From Bryoerythrophyllum caledonicum (taxonomy: Eukaryota > Streptophyta > Bryopsida > Pottiales > Pottiaceae): 64,000 nt of DNA. Numbering within the stretch: the stretch's first letter is position 1; each line of letters begins with the position of its first letter. Below are positions 1 to 12,084 of the stretch, piece by piece. The position numbers and the translations under genes are program-made. The stretch spans positions 25,500,754 through 25,564,753 of the forward strand of contig OZ020520.1 in NCBI GenBank assembly GCA_963971425.1, written 5' to 3'. A model generated the notes under the pieces. The model was given only the letters and a program-made list of their open reading frames with translations, had not been told where the DNA came from and made no database searches.

Positions 1-2086
1 TGTCTGTTGATCGTCCTGGTAGCGGTGTTGATCTTGTTCGGCGGATGCAACCTGGTGGAGACCTCCAAGATTATTGGTTGATGTTTGATCACGTCAAGCG
101 GGTTAAAGACTGGACTACCATGGCATGCCATGTATACGACAGTAAGTACTGTAAAGTTATGACAATAGCTATGTGTGATATGCAGTCGGAGGATGCTCAA
201 GCTCAACAGTTGTTTTGGGAGAACCCAAATGATACGATGTTGAATCACGGAGTGGAGAATACGAACTTTAAAGGGTTCATGGCTGATAGTGCCGGAGCGA
301 ATTGGCACGCTGTCCGGCGAGTGTATGGCAATGGCTACAAGGACGTCCCGATCGAAAACAAAGAACGGACTTGTTTATTCCATTAGACCAAGTGCCTTCA
401 ACGAGCCACCACGAAGAGTATTCTACCAACATTCCAAGATCAACACATTGCACTTTGCAGGATTTGGAAGAACGCGAGATCACAAGAAGAGGCTGAAGCA
501 CAGTACAACGTCATTCGTGGATGGTGGATTTCATCTGGGGCCACTACCGAAAGCGGGCGTCGTGCGCTGGAAGATTGGATGGCTTTTTGGCATTTCCGAT
601 ATAGAGAATGGGGTGGAGCAATGCAACTAGTAAGTTCTCGCATTTTTTGTTTATAAATATTCAGATTGTTGAAAAGTTATATGTGAATGATGTACTGACC
701 ATTGCTGTATGATATCAAGACCTCACACTGGACGAGCGAGCTGACATGCCATCATGTAATCTTGCGGAGACAGTCCACAACCGCTGGCTTCAACAGTCCG
801 GGAATACCATGACATGTTTATATGCGGCTACCGTGGATGACCTAATTCGGGCTTTCATGCAAATCACTTTGTACCGAGCATGGATCAATGGAGGGACCTC
901 CGGAAAAGGTCCAGACAAAGGTATGCTTCGATTAATATCTGCCCAACGTTTTGGTGATCCAAGACTCATTGCAAAAGTTGTGCGGAGTTTTCCGGGGATA
1001 GAGGATCTCTTGACAAAGACGGGCGGGCTCGTAGGTGCAGAGATTTTTGGATCTACCAAACGGAAACTTGACATGCCACCCGGGTCCAGCAACGACTCCC
1101 ACCGCTCCGATACGGTGAACTATTTGATTCCACGAGATGGTAGAAGGGTGACTCGGGCGCGGATTGAAGAGGCCCTAAATGAACAAGGTTCCGGGGTCCG
1201 TCACACAACGGCAGTATTGGAATCGGAGGTTGATCCATCAAAGTGGCACATTGGTCGACTTCCAAAGACCTCCCACCAAAAGTGTCAGGCATTGCAAGCT
1301 CACACAGGTGAGAGATGTGACGCTAGAGTTGGGCGTGGGAGTTAGGGAACACCTGCCCCAACATTTATTGGCAAGGAAAAGGAATTCAAGTCGCCCCGAA
1401 ACACTACTATCGAGTTATGGTTTTGTGTTGATGATATTAGCCGATGCGTGATGGGTTCGAAGAAACCGTTTGTAGTGGATTGGCCATCAGTCCCAATGAC
1501 ATGGCCAGTGAAGCTTGGCACGAACCTAACGATGCAGGAAATTGAATCGTTAGAAGAAGAAAGTTTTCAGTTAGAGCAACGTGGTGCTTTGTCGCCTCGT
1601 AGACAATTCCAAGTAACTTTGAACATGCCTCTTCCGCGATCAAACTTCCCGCTTCCAGAGAATCCGGACTCATACCATACTTTCCGCAACGGCTACCAGA
1701 TTCGCCGAAGTTCAGATGTGCCTTCCGTTGAGCACCGAAACAAGTGGTCAAGCGCAGCTCTGATGAAGAATTGCTACGTTACAAATGTCACCGCAATGCC
1801 GTATCCGGGATTTGGATGCGTTATCACTCTTCTCACGGAGAAGGAGAAGTCTTATTGCATAACCTTCACAAACTACCCTGCATGTACATGTCCAGATTTC
1901 CTGAAGATGTCAGTGGAGGCGTTGGGGAAGAAAGAGCAATGGAAATACTGCAAGCATGTGTACTACATCCTACGCTATTTATGTAAGATGGAATACAAGG
2001 AGGACTTATTCATGCATGCCCCAAGCTACAACTTTAACGAGGTCATGCGCATTCTAGAGCTTGCTAATATTGCCGAGCAAGCATGA
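1..2086 (+). pseudogene. MULE-type transposase with SWIM zinc finger, 5' partial, decayed
   Basis: A transposase-like protein of the Mutator-like (MULE) group that would have acted on element ends in the nucleus. The reading frame enters from the left edge and runs in one frame to a GTAAGT donor-like site at 630. It resumes in another frame near 720 and continues to a TAA/TGA-type end at 2084-2086. The first part contains FKGFMADSAGANWHAV and ERTCLFH, which I recognise from a large family of non-seed-plant proteins. The last part has a SWIM zinc finger: CxC at 1883-1891 and CxH at 1949-1957 (CTCPDF, then CKHVYYIL). It is broken by TAG at 384-386, where the family has tryptophan after CLFH, and by TAG at 1343-1345. 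The exon junction near 630-720 does not restore frame exactly, so the intron is tentative. Terminal repeats were not found; the 5' end lies outside the window. Confidence 0.72.
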
Positions 2087-3360
2087 ATCTCGCAATGAAG
2101 TATCTTCGGAATAGTATTTATATTTTGCAGTAGCTCATATTTGAACATGTGCATTGGTTTTTTAGTCATGTCTATGGCTAGTAGTCAATGCATGAGTGAA
2201 TTTATCACTCGTACTTCTCTACAATATACTAATTTATATTTCAATGTATCATTTTTTCTTTTACATTATTTTAACCGACTTTAGAGATGCTATGTTAGCA
2301 ACATGCAGAAGTTATGTCATGTATTGGCATCATATAACATCTCCAATTTTCAACCATGCGAACTCCATGTGGAGAGACGGGGAATCTCAATCCATTGGAC
2401 AGTAGTTTATAATCAAATATTAGAACATTAGAATATTTTTTGTCCCAGACGTTGTTATTGTAGCTATGACGATGAAATATATGATTCCACATCCGTTACT
2501 ATTGGACTTTACAATCATTGTAAATTTTATCAGATTGTATTCGAATTTTTTATTTGATTGTGGACTCTGAAATTTTAATATTTTAATAAATGGAAATATA
2601 ACCGCGAGTTCAAAGTCATGGACATGAGTGACGAATGGGAGTCGCAAAAAAACGTCTACGGTTAGTGATTCCACGGCTATAGGATACCTTCTAAGTTTAG
2701 AAAATTCTTCGAATATCTCTTGCAAAGTTTGAGAGACTTATCTATAATCTGTGAAAATAAAAAAAATCTGGAAAAAAACAACTTTTTTTTCCTGTTTTCA
2801 GACAATTTTCTACTCACTGCTCGCCGCTCACCGCTCACCGCTCATAAGATAGCGTCGCTGCCAACACGGACTTAAGCAATTTTGCCCTCACTGTTTATGA
2901 GTGCACTCAAGTACAACGGCGGCATTTGTGAACAAAATTGTCAAAATTGCAAAAAATAAATAAAAATGAAAAATATATTGAGTTTGTGCAACAATATTAT
3001 ATACAATAAAAGTTGTCAATATTAAAAGTTGTTTGATGACATTTCCAACAAATTTTTAGTGGCACTTTGTTAATACTTGATAAATGTCTATTTAATATTG
3101 TTGCACAATATTTCAAAGAAAAATTATAAGGATTGTATTAGACAAAAAATCGTAGTCACCAAATATTATACATTATGCAAAGATCGCCAATCGATGAAAA
3201 AATTCTACATAGTACATGATGCATAAAATGGTAGAAATTAAATATAAATGCATATACACATGAACTTAGTGATGAGATTTATCAATAGTAAAAACCTCTT
3301 TAATCTATAAGATTAAAGATACAACATCTTACATAACCCTTTCAATCTACTACTCTTCCA
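2087..3360. other. AT-rich noncoding stretch
   Basis: No supported gene. It is AT-rich with poly-A and poly-T runs. It holds a short CGCTCAC minisatellite near 2812-2845, listed separately. I see no terminal repeats or coding domains. Confidence 0.5.
2812..2845 (+). repeat. CCGCTCA-type minisatellite, copy 1
   Basis: Four or five short units of the type CTCACTG/CTCGCCG/CTCACCG lie between a poly-A/T-rich stretch and a TAAGATAG-like sequence. A similar cluster in similar context lies at 56508-56562, so both probably sit in copies of one dispersed repeat. Confidence 0.6.
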
Positions 3361-3459
3361 CATACACTATATATCAATTGCCATACACAATACATCAATT
3401 ACCATACACAATACATCAATTGCCATACACAATACATCAATTGCCATACACAATATACT
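3361..3459 (+). repeat. 21-bp tandem repeat
   Basis: A 21-bp unit built on CCATACACAATACATCAATT is repeated at 3380, 3401, 3422 and (partly) 3443, with a more diverged unit before it. Units differ by one or two bases. It lies just downstream of the 3' end of the minus-strand DUF7869 gene remnant. Confidence 0.85.
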
Positions 3460-3478
3460 CATAAAGCTTCACTATCTA

Positions 3479-5404
3479 CTACACATAATTTAAGACTGCT
3501 TGCAAACGATTGTAGTCGATAGCTTCGGTTTGCATTGGAGTAAATTCTAGTATGTAAGCCTTAGCCGATTGAAGGATGCGAATCCTGCTTTCAACCTGCA
3601 TTCCGAATACATTACGCTTTCTCCATTGGCAAGCCCTAGTCATGGTTCTATCCGGTCCATCTATCCATGAAAAAATACATGCCTCTTTCTCTACCCAAAT
3701 ATGGCTTTCTCTAGCGGGCTCCCACAATGAATCCATGCAATTTGCATACCGTTGTGTAGAAGACCGATGTCCATCTACAACCCCCCCCCCCGGATGATGG
3801 GCCAGTGTCAACAAACCTTCATCTTCGATCTCCATCGACTTTTTCCGTCTTCAATCACTTTCCCTACATAGAATGATACACCGCCTTCTACATCTGTTGG
3901 ATAAATACTTAGGGCTACAAATTGTCTACAATGGATATCAGATTGTGGATTAAATGGTGGAAACGGGTCATGATTACCTTCATGCACTGTTCCTTCTTCA
4001 ACTTTTTCCTCAACATGGTTGCGTTCTGGTTGTTGTGTTCTACACACTACTTGATTAGATGGTCTTCCTCTACAAGGACCAAAGTATCTTTGAGCCTCGA
4101 CAATTGGAAGCATGGTCACTATTTGGTCCACGGTAGTTAGCTCGCAATTTTCTTCACTTGTACCGTCCATTACATCCAAAGATGCACATTCTGCAGGTGA
4201 GGTGTTGGAGGCCTTTGAAGGCCAAAATGGTGAAGAACGATGCTCATTGCAACGATCTTTGTATGGATATTCAGCCATATACAGTTTCAACTTCTCGGCC
4301 TCTACTTTTGCATCACGGTTCTTGACCTCATATTGCAATCCTTGAATGCACCTATGCGTATATGCAATGAAGTCATGCAACGCCTTTAGCTCTCATTTGT
4401 CCACTGCAAACAGTTGCCTAAACGTTGGTTGCTCCTCTTTACTTGGCACCGACCTCAAAGTCTTCGTCCCTACCTCCGGTCCCGATGGATACTTGCAATA
4501 ATGCTTGTGCTGTACTCAAACTTCATGGGTCCCCTCTCAATTGTCCATATAAAATCGCATGTGGTGCATAAATGTTATGCCCTCCAGTGAATCCGCACGT
4601 CAGTAAGTGAGGAGTTATGAACAATTTCCAATCCCACACATTCTTTAGCAGCCGAGCGCTATCAAATGCTTTGATAGAGGATGTTCCTTGTTATTTAAGA
4701 CAAAACATTTCCTTCAACTAGTCCATGTCCGACCTCTTCAACGTACTTGATATATCATATACATCTAAAGCATTGATCAATATCTTTGTGCGTGTGGCGT
4801 ATCATAAGAAAAGAGAGTTCCACCTCCTGAAAGAAGCCCAATTCCACCAATGTAGCACATAGAGCAAACATATAAATGTTATTATTCTCGCGTGTGCAGT
4901 TGTTCGCTTAGATCCGCCATGTTGGTGGCAAAAATTTCTTACTCCGCAACACACCTCCTATAACACACAACAATGTGCTCATGACTTGGTTGCTATCATG
5001 TTTGTGGTGAGCCCCAAACCACACATCGCGATATAAACCAATCCCATGTATAAGGGCGCTACACAAATGGGTCTTTACAAACCGATGCTCAATATTCTTC
5101 GTTGTTGGATGCGTCCTCGATACCATGGTTGTGTTTTGGTCCATGCCATCCAGTATGATGCACATGTACAACTCAAGGTTAATATAACATGACCTCTTGA
5201 ATATCCAATAATGCCTACGTTCTATCATCTGGTTGCGTAGATGCAACATAAACAACTCCATTATCTGAATCCTTCCATCTGCATTGGTTGTTTATCTCCA
5301 TGGCACATTTATACTCCCAACAATGATAGCACTTTGAGAATCTCAAGAACGGAGGTACTTGGACGTGGGGATACTTACTGTGCCACATCCTCCGAAAAGA
5401 GCTA
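3479..5404 (-). pseudogene. DUF7869-domain protein, decayed and cut at its 5' side
   Basis: A remnant of the DUF7869 family, whose function is unknown; these genes are often multicopy and transposon-associated. Read from 5404 downwards, RFSKCYHCWEYK is followed by a block with LYMCIILDGMDQNT, KTHLCSALIHGIG and HDSNQVMSTLLC. Next come NNCTRENNNIYMFALC and HTHKDIDQCF, the usual order of DUF7869. The C-terminal part (about 3479-4380) has FYVGKVIEDGKSRW and WVEKEACIFSWIDGPD. Breaks: TAA at 4908-4910 where glutamine is expected, a frame change near 4450-4550, TGA at 3808-3810 where tryptophan is expected, and a frame slip at the 11-base G run (plus-strand C run 3781-3791). Homology stops at 5404, exactly where the 942-bp direct repeat begins, so the 5' part was removed by that rearrangement. 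Confidence 0.75.
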
Positions 5405-6346
5405 ATTTAGTCGCTCATAACTTCTTTTTCAAAGCTCCAAATCTCAATTGTAATAGCTTTTTGAAGAGTTATGACAACGGTGCACACACCTTTTAAATCT
5501 CAAACCATTCTAAACTACTCTCCAAAAGTTATGGCTTGTTGAAACCTCTGCCCTCTTAATGGATGGCCTCGGGTTTTTACAATTTCAAACTTTCATAACT
5601 TTTGCAATACAACTTCAATTAACTTGAATGATAAGTTTGTAGAAAGCTAAGAAATAGTTCTACAAATCCTGAAATTTTCAAAGAGAGACGCAAAAACTAC
5701 AAACTTTGGTGGTCACCCGAATCTCTGCTCCTCTTCGTTGGGTGGCAGCAGACCCTCCTTCACTCACACGCTTGTAACTTTTCGTCTACATTTCTAAATA
5801 AAGCAAAAAAATCTATGTGGAAGCGCATCTCAAAGAGAAAAAAACCCTCAAAATTTCATTCCAAAATATTTCTTACAACCCGCGTTATCACCCATCAAAC
5901 TCTCGGCTTTCTACACCCACACATACTTCACTCCAAAAGCACACTAGCTGAAGTTCACTGACAACATGCAGATCAAAGTTCACTCAAACCAACATCTTGG
6001 AAAAGGGGCATGGCCCGCTTCTGGTGCAATAATTCACTGCATAATCCTTTCAGAATCGTTTGTAGATCTCTGGCGTGGATTGAAAATGGACAATCCTCTT
6101 CTAGAGTGACAATCACGTCAGAACTTTTTACAAATTGCAATATAACTTCGGGGTCAATTTTGGTACTTAGTAGTGATCCTTATCTAGCTACCAAAACAAC
6201 TCTTTTTCCCACTTGCAGGCATTCGGACACAGTGGGGATCACCTTTGGCATCATATAGAAATTACTCATACAAGTGTCTTGAATTTTCCAATTTTTTGGG
6301 ACACTCTCCATTGCGACTTATTCATGTACAAGAATGGCCCACACGT
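5405..6346 (+). repeat. 942-bp direct repeat, copy A
   Basis: This segment matches 10932-11873 base for base at a constant offset of 5527. I found one difference (AGCTAAGAAA here, AGCTAAAAAA in copy B) and no indels. It does not begin TG or end CA. I see no short target duplication around the pair and no obvious tRNA primer site after copy A, so a standard LTR pair is not proven. Its left edge interrupts the DUF7869 remnant. The 82-codon frame inside it matches nothing I know. Subrepeats of the type CATTCTAAACTACTCTCC occur inside and just upstream of copy B. Confidence 0.9.
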
Positions 6347-6953
6347 TGTCATGTAAAGAGGGGAGCGCTTTGAGAATTCACGGAGAATCTCGCTGCAACC
6401 GAAATAGATGGCAGGAGAGTCTTATTGTAGAAAGTCGTTTCACAGGTTTTCGGATGTTTACCATAAAATCCGGCTTAAATAAAAAAAAATAGTGGTAAAT
6501 CAACAAGTAAAATTGAGTTAGGTAGTACGGAATCAGAAACTAGAAAATTGGATAAGGGCCGGATCAACTAAGTCCTTAAAAGGTCTAACAAAGTGCATAA
6601 TCCGGATGGCCGGTCACGTGTGAACCCGGGTACAATCTGAGCAACCCGGAAGAACCTTGAACTCGGAGAAGAAATCTGGATATACATATTACGGAACCTG
6701 TCATAATGGGGATAGTGACGTTAGAGCCGTTAAAAAGCTTTGATGGTGATGTCACTACCGTTGGAGAAATCCCGTACTCTGGGGCCGTTATAAAAATGCC
6801 AACCGACGGAACTTCTCAAAATAGTTTCCTTATTTTCCCTCCATTTCTTCTTCTCCTCTTCCTCCGGACTGTTCTCAATCCCTCTTTCTTAGCCCTTCTA
6901 CGGGTTTTTAAGTCGGTTGCTCCTCAAGCATCCGGCAGTAGTAGAGAGTTCTT

Positions 6954-8975
6954 GTGAGGTCAGTGCGTGTAGGTACGACTAGAGGACTGTCGGAAGAGCG
7001 CCATGGCCGGCGAGGATCCGGGAAACACGAGAAGGTGAAGAGTGCTGCCACCGGGGGACCACCCATTGTGAGAGTGATACCGGAGTACCCGACGGCCGAC
7101 CGAGACATGCATACCTTGTTCCACTTTCTGGATATCATCGGATGCTCCGGCATGATAGCGGCGGCCTTGGGAACTAAAGATGAGAAGGTCGTGACGGAGC
7201 TGATAGGCGCACCCGACAATCAGTATGACGGTAGTATACGAGCACACCCGGAAAAGTGGACCCGGACGGAGTGGAAGCGGACCTACGCCTTCGCTAATGG
7301 GGACGTCAAGGTGACGGAGCGGAAGGATGAGCTCACGGACGGCGAGTTCCGGGGACCGGCTGATCCGAAGGAGGGGTACTCCATCGCCGACCTAACCGAC
7401 CCACGAGCTCAGATCGTAATAGGGTTTCTAAACCCTATTTTTCACCCGAAGAAACCCAAGCGCTTAGTGCTGAAGTGGGCCACGACGTTCTTAGGAGCTA
7501 TGCGCAAGAAGATCACCGTCGACTGGAGGTCCCTCATGCAAGATTTGGTGGAGCGACTGATCAAGAACCTCCACCGGAACCGGAAGGCGGGATCGCCACT
7601 TCCGGCTTACCTGACCCACCTCTACCACCATCATCAGCTGCTTAAACCGGAAGAGCACGACGAATACGAAGCCTTGCTGACCATTAAGAGGTACGGAGGG
7701 GTGGAGGCTGATCAGCAGGGTGATGAAGATGAAGAGACGGAGACAGCTCCGGCGCCAACACCCCAGACCCGGAAAAGGAGTCGCTCAGCCCAACCGGAAT
7801 GACCACCGGTGCGCTCCCCACCCACATGTCTAGACTCGGCTCCCGAAGGTGAAGATGAAGATGGAGCGGGGCCATCGAAGCGACCAGGGCAATGCCCGAC
7901 CCCGGATCTCCCGACACTCACCGGAAGGCACAAGGAAGACATCATGGAGCTGCTCCAGCACGTTGCATGGAGAGCTTCCCGGATCAACCAACACCTGAAC
8001 GACAGCACCTCCCTGATATACACCATCATGGGGGAGCTCCGGCTTGAAAATTCAGAGGAAATCCTACCTCGATTGAAGAGCCTTGGGGAAACCGATTTCC
8101 GGTTGGAGCAGATGGAAGCCCAGCACCGGACCCTTCTACAAGCCCGGGCGAAGATGCAGCAGGACCGGCCGAAGGCAGATGCAGCGCTCGGAGAAGCCCA
8201 AGTATTCCGGAAGGCAGTAGAAGCGAAGGCAGCCGCATCAACTCAAGCTCTTGGCGAGGTGCGGGAAGCGCTGAGTTTTTCGGTTGACACTGTCAACCGT
8301 AGCATTCTCTTCACTGATTACCTAGAGAAGGGAGGTGAAGCAAACCGGAGGCAGGTCATCCGTTTCCTTTTGGACCACGCCCAGAAGATGGAGAAGACGT
8401 GGGGGCAAATGCAATTACTGGCGGACAACGCAGCCAGCACCGTCATCCCGGAGAAGCCGGCGGAGCCGAACTCCACCATCGACCTGACCTCGTCCCCGGA
8501 GGCAACCGGACCTTCACAACAGGCACATGAACCTTCCGGGAAGGGTAAGGGACCGATGGAGGAGACGGTGGTCACTCCGGACACAGCCCCGCCCGGACAG
8601 AGTGGCAGGGCGCCTCCCAACAGTCCGGAGACGGTCAGGAAGACCCACCTCCCTTCAGCATTGTTTCAGGATTCTCCTTCCAACTTCCGGATCCCTCTTT
8701 TGCCACCGACCTCGAGTCGACGGAAGACGACATCTCCCCTTTCTCGAGGTCATCCAGGCACTGCCACCAGCCCCAAGGCAGCACAAAGGACTTCCACCGG
8801 CACAATAGAGAAGGCGACGCAGGTGGTAGCTGCAGCCGATCAACCCGACTCTGGAGCTCCCGCTTCCGAAAGTGGACCAGTACCGGATCCCATTCCGGAT
8901 AAGGTAAGTGGTAGGAAGCAGACCGTAGGAGCATCTCCGATGCGCCGGAGTGGACGGAACAAGAAGACTCCATAG
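6954..8975 (+). pseudogene. Gag-like protein of CCGG-rich unit 1
   Basis: One frame of about 674 codons, interrupted by a single TGA at 7800-7802 (CGA or TGG expected). I do not recognise a named domain. The N-terminal half has a conserved core seen also in unit 2: GFLNPIFH, then PKR, KWATTFLGAMRKKI, VDWRSLM and HLYHHHQLL. It is helical in character and followed by an acidic linker. The second half has a coiled-coil-like stretch (about 8060-8300), the motif VDTVNRSILFTDYLEKGGE, a long Pro/Ser/Thr-rich region and a basic tail MRRSGRNKK ending at 8975. The start is unclear: an ATG at 7002 is one base out of frame, suggesting a lost base near the N-terminus. A structural nucleic-acid-binding role is inferred from the basic tail and position only. 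Confidence 0.6.
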
Positions 8976-9879
8976 ATAGATTATTAGTTTTATTAGAAGA
9001 TTTGTTAGTACCGGTCATCAGACTTGTACTAGCGGTTAACGATGGGGCTCCAGATTGCACCCGGCTACCTAGGTGTCTATCGAAACCGGAAACTTAGAAT
9101 TGTTGACCGGCGGAAAAATCGGATCTGAGATCCATAATTTTCGGATCTCAGATTTGAAATCCCGGACCTTTAGGGATAAGATTTTCTAGGTTAGATTTTC
9201 CGGATTTCTCGCAGATAAGGTAGTGCGTGGATCCGGTTGATTTCCTAGTACTTAGTTTAATGAGTTTTCTTAACTCAGGATCTTGTTCTTCCTTAGGTTT
9301 GAATATATTCCGGAGCTATCACTAGATTTGTTACCTAGTTTTGTGCGACATATGATGTTCTTTTGTAAGGTACAAGGTCCGTTGCTGTAGTACATAATAC
9401 GCAGGTTTTTGTGAAGAGAAGGATGTTTTGATGTACTAAGGAGTGAGCCGGTGTGGATTTCCAGCAGGGGAGTGTTCGGAATAACTGGAGGAGATTGCAG
9501 AGGCGTTCCTGGTCACCTTCAGAGTCCGGAAGAACCAGAAGGGGAAGAGATATATTGCAGAGGTGTTCCTGGCAGTCTCTAGGTCACGGAATATCCCGTG
9601 TGAACCCGGATTCCAGTCCCAAAACCGGAGTTTACCCCCACGATAGGAAAAACCTGCTATGTGAGTTTAGAAGGAGTCCTCCTAAGTAAAACAATATCAC
9701 TATCTTCAGAGTACTACGAAAGTGCTATCGGAACGTCGTTGTAGTCCGGACTTACCTTTGTGTGACCGCATCCGGAAGGCCTTCCGGGTGTCGTGAGAGT
9801 TAAGTCTAGAATCAACACCACATCACCGGTTAGTAGATTAGGAGGAGAGTGATTGTCCGGGCACTATAAAATCCGGAGC

Positions 9880-9954
9880 AGTGGATGTCTAGCCACAAGG
9901 CAGTGGGGAATCCGGCCACTTACACAAAATAGGATCAGTGGCCTTCCGGTCACT
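9880..9954 (+). other. Three consecutive AGTGG/CCACT hairpins (unit 1)
   Basis: Three small inverted repeats follow each other: 9880-9896 (AGTGG..GCCAC), 9902-9920 (AGTGG..CCACT) and 9937-9954 (AGTGG..TCACT). The same triplet occurs at the equivalent place in unit 2 although the sequences between and inside the loops differ. This suggests a folded RNA element in the 3' noncoding region. Function unknown. Confidence 0.65.
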
Positions 9955-10284
9955 CGCTTAAACCTTCCGGAAGTTGCTCTAAGGGGGGAACAGAGGTTAA
10001 TTAAACTACCCACCTGGTCTGCCGGAAATCATTTCCGGAAACAACTGCACATAACTTCCAAAAACTAGTTCCGGTACATTCTGGATAAATTCCGGAAACC
10101 GGTTTACGGTTTAAGGATCCGGTTCCTTTACGGAATATGATAACTAACCTAGGTGATCGATAGCTTAAAGGTTTTGGATAATTTGAAAGGATAAATAGAT
10201 CTCTGTGGGAACGAAACCGGAGTGGTTTACTTTGGACGTACTTAGTGACGATTGAGTGCATTCCGGAGGAATACTGACTCTGCA

Positions 10285-10931
10285 CACTACGACACCAATC
10301 GTGTCTTCAATTTTTCTATTTTTCAAACCTTCATATTTTCGACTCTTCAAACAGCTCCCTGTTGGCCTATCCTGTGGTAGCTCTAAACGGGTAAAGGGTA
10401 AAGGTAAGGTGATAAGAACCCACGGCCTCGGAAGGGTAAAATGGGACGGCCAGACCTCAAGCCGAAACCGTCCGAAAGATTGGCTCCTAAATTTCAAATC
10501 CACGGTGACCAGCAATTGCGCCCGACCAGTAGGAACAACATAAATACGACCGTGTGGATGATCAATCCCACTTCGCCGCAACAAAATTTACGAAGCAGAA
10601 TTGAAAACAACTAGCGTCCAAATCGGGCTGGGAATAACAAGCCACAAGCCACAACACACGAGTCTTCATGTCTTCTTGTCTTCAAGTCTACAAATCTTCA
10701 AGTGTTCAAAAACACAAAGAAACTCAAAAGAAGTGTTCAAAAATACAATGGAAAAGCTTCCCCCAAGGCTATAACCTTCAAACAGGTGCCACAGATGACT
10801 CAAAACTCCAACTACTAAGTGTAACAACTCTTTGGAAATCTAATGCAAGTGATTAACACTCCTCAAAATTTCAAGTCATTCTAAACTACTGTCCGAAAGT
10901 TATATGAGTTCAAAGTTCTGCCCTTCTAGAT
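10285..10931. other. Noncoding stretch between unit 1 and repeat copy B
   Basis: No supported gene. It contains many CTTCAAG and GTTCAAAA-type short words (10660-10760). Just before the repeat, AAACTACTGTCCGAAAGTTAT resembles the repeat's own subunits. Copy B therefore looks continuous with its upstream sequence, while copy A does not. Confidence 0.4.
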
Positions 10932-11873
10932 ATTTAGTCGCTCATAACTTCTTTTTCAAAGCTCCAAATCTCAATTGTAATAGCTTTTTGAAGAGTTATG
11001 ACAACGGTGCACACACCTTTTAAATCTCAAACCATTCTAAACTACTCTCCAAAAGTTATGGCTTGTTGAAACCTCTGCCCTCTTAATGGATGGCCTCGGG
11101 TTTTTACAATTTCAAACTTTCATAACTTTTGCAATACAACTTCAATTAACTTGAATGATAAGTTTGTAGAAAGCTAAAAAATAGTTCTACAAATCCTGAA
11201 ATTTTCAAAGAGAGACGCAAAAACTACAAACTTTGGTGGTCACCCGAATCTCTGCTCCTCTTCGTTGGGTGGCAGCAGACCCTCCTTCACTCACACGCTT
11301 GTAACTTTTCGTCTACATTTCTAAATAAAGCAAAAAAATCTATGTGGAAGCGCATCTCAAAGAGAAAAAAACCCTCAAAATTTCATTCCAAAATATTTCT
11401 TACAACCCGCGTTATCACCCATCAAACTCTCGGCTTTCTACACCCACACATACTTCACTCCAAAAGCACACTAGCTGAAGTTCACTGACAACATGCAGAT
11501 CAAAGTTCACTCAAACCAACATCTTGGAAAAGGGGCATGGCCCGCTTCTGGTGCAATAATTCACTGCATAATCCTTTCAGAATCGTTTGTAGATCTCTGG
11601 CGTGGATTGAAAATGGACAATCCTCTTCTAGAGTGACAATCACGTCAGAACTTTTTACAAATTGCAATATAACTTCGGGGTCAATTTTGGTACTTAGTAG
11701 TGATCCTTATCTAGCTACCAAAACAACTCTTTTTCCCACTTGCAGGCATTCGGACACAGTGGGGATCACCTTTGGCATCATATAGAAATTACTCATACAA
11801 GTGTCTTGAATTTTCCAATTTTTTGGGACACTCTCCATTGCGACTTATTCATGTACAAGAATGGCCCACACGT
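10932..11873 (+). repeat. 942-bp direct repeat, copy B
   Basis: Second copy of the segment at 5405-6346, same orientation, one base different. After its end at 11873 the sequence continues AGGGTGCACTAAC, unlike the TGTCATGTAA that follows copy A. Confidence 0.9.
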
Positions 11874-12084
11874 AGGGTGCACTAACTATGGTTGTAGGTG
11901 TGGCTTGATATTTACTATTACTTTACGTCACGATATTACTTATTATAAATACAAGGAACTTGAAATTTTTTGTGTGCTTTATGCCAATAAATGTCAACCT
12001 GTATTAGGGATTTGCACTATAATACCCGACTTAGTGTAGTATCAGCATTGTACTACTCATGGATGGTTTACGGTATGAACTATG

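Larger units (their letters stand above)
6347..10284 (+). mobile_element. CCGG-rich retroelement-like unit 1
   Basis: A unit of about 3.9 kb, dense in TCCGGA, CCGGAA and TTCCGG motifs that stop at its edges. Order: a 5' noncoding part with a TATAAAAA at 6789, one long gag-like frame (6954-8975), then 1.3 kb of noncoding DNA. A diverged copy lies inverted at 14659-18330, and the two share coding similarity and blocks of the 3' noncoding part. Both end in GGAGGAATACTG followed by CTCTRCA, after which the sequences diverge. That sets the 3' end at 10284; the CA end fits an LTR, but I find no matching 5' copy. The left edge is uncertain and is placed at the end of the 942-bp repeat. No reverse transcriptase or integrase is present, so it would be nonautonomous. 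Confidence 0.55.

Noticed and set aside
1311..1488. A possible intron (GTGAGA donor, CAG acceptor) that would remove the TAG at 1343
   Set aside because: The sequence it would remove (for example RGS, GTPAPTFIG, then FCVDDISRCV) looks like family coding sequence, so a nonsense mutation is more likely.
6010..6258. An 82-codon frame repeated identically at 11537-11785
   Set aside because: Identity comes from the 942-bp DNA repeat with one mismatch, not from protein selection; no domain is recognised.
5405..11873. Interpreting the 942-bp repeats as ordinary LTRs of unit 1
   Set aside because: No TG/CA ends, no target duplication, no primer-binding site after copy A, and unit 2 of the same family lacks them. 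Kept as an open question under findings.
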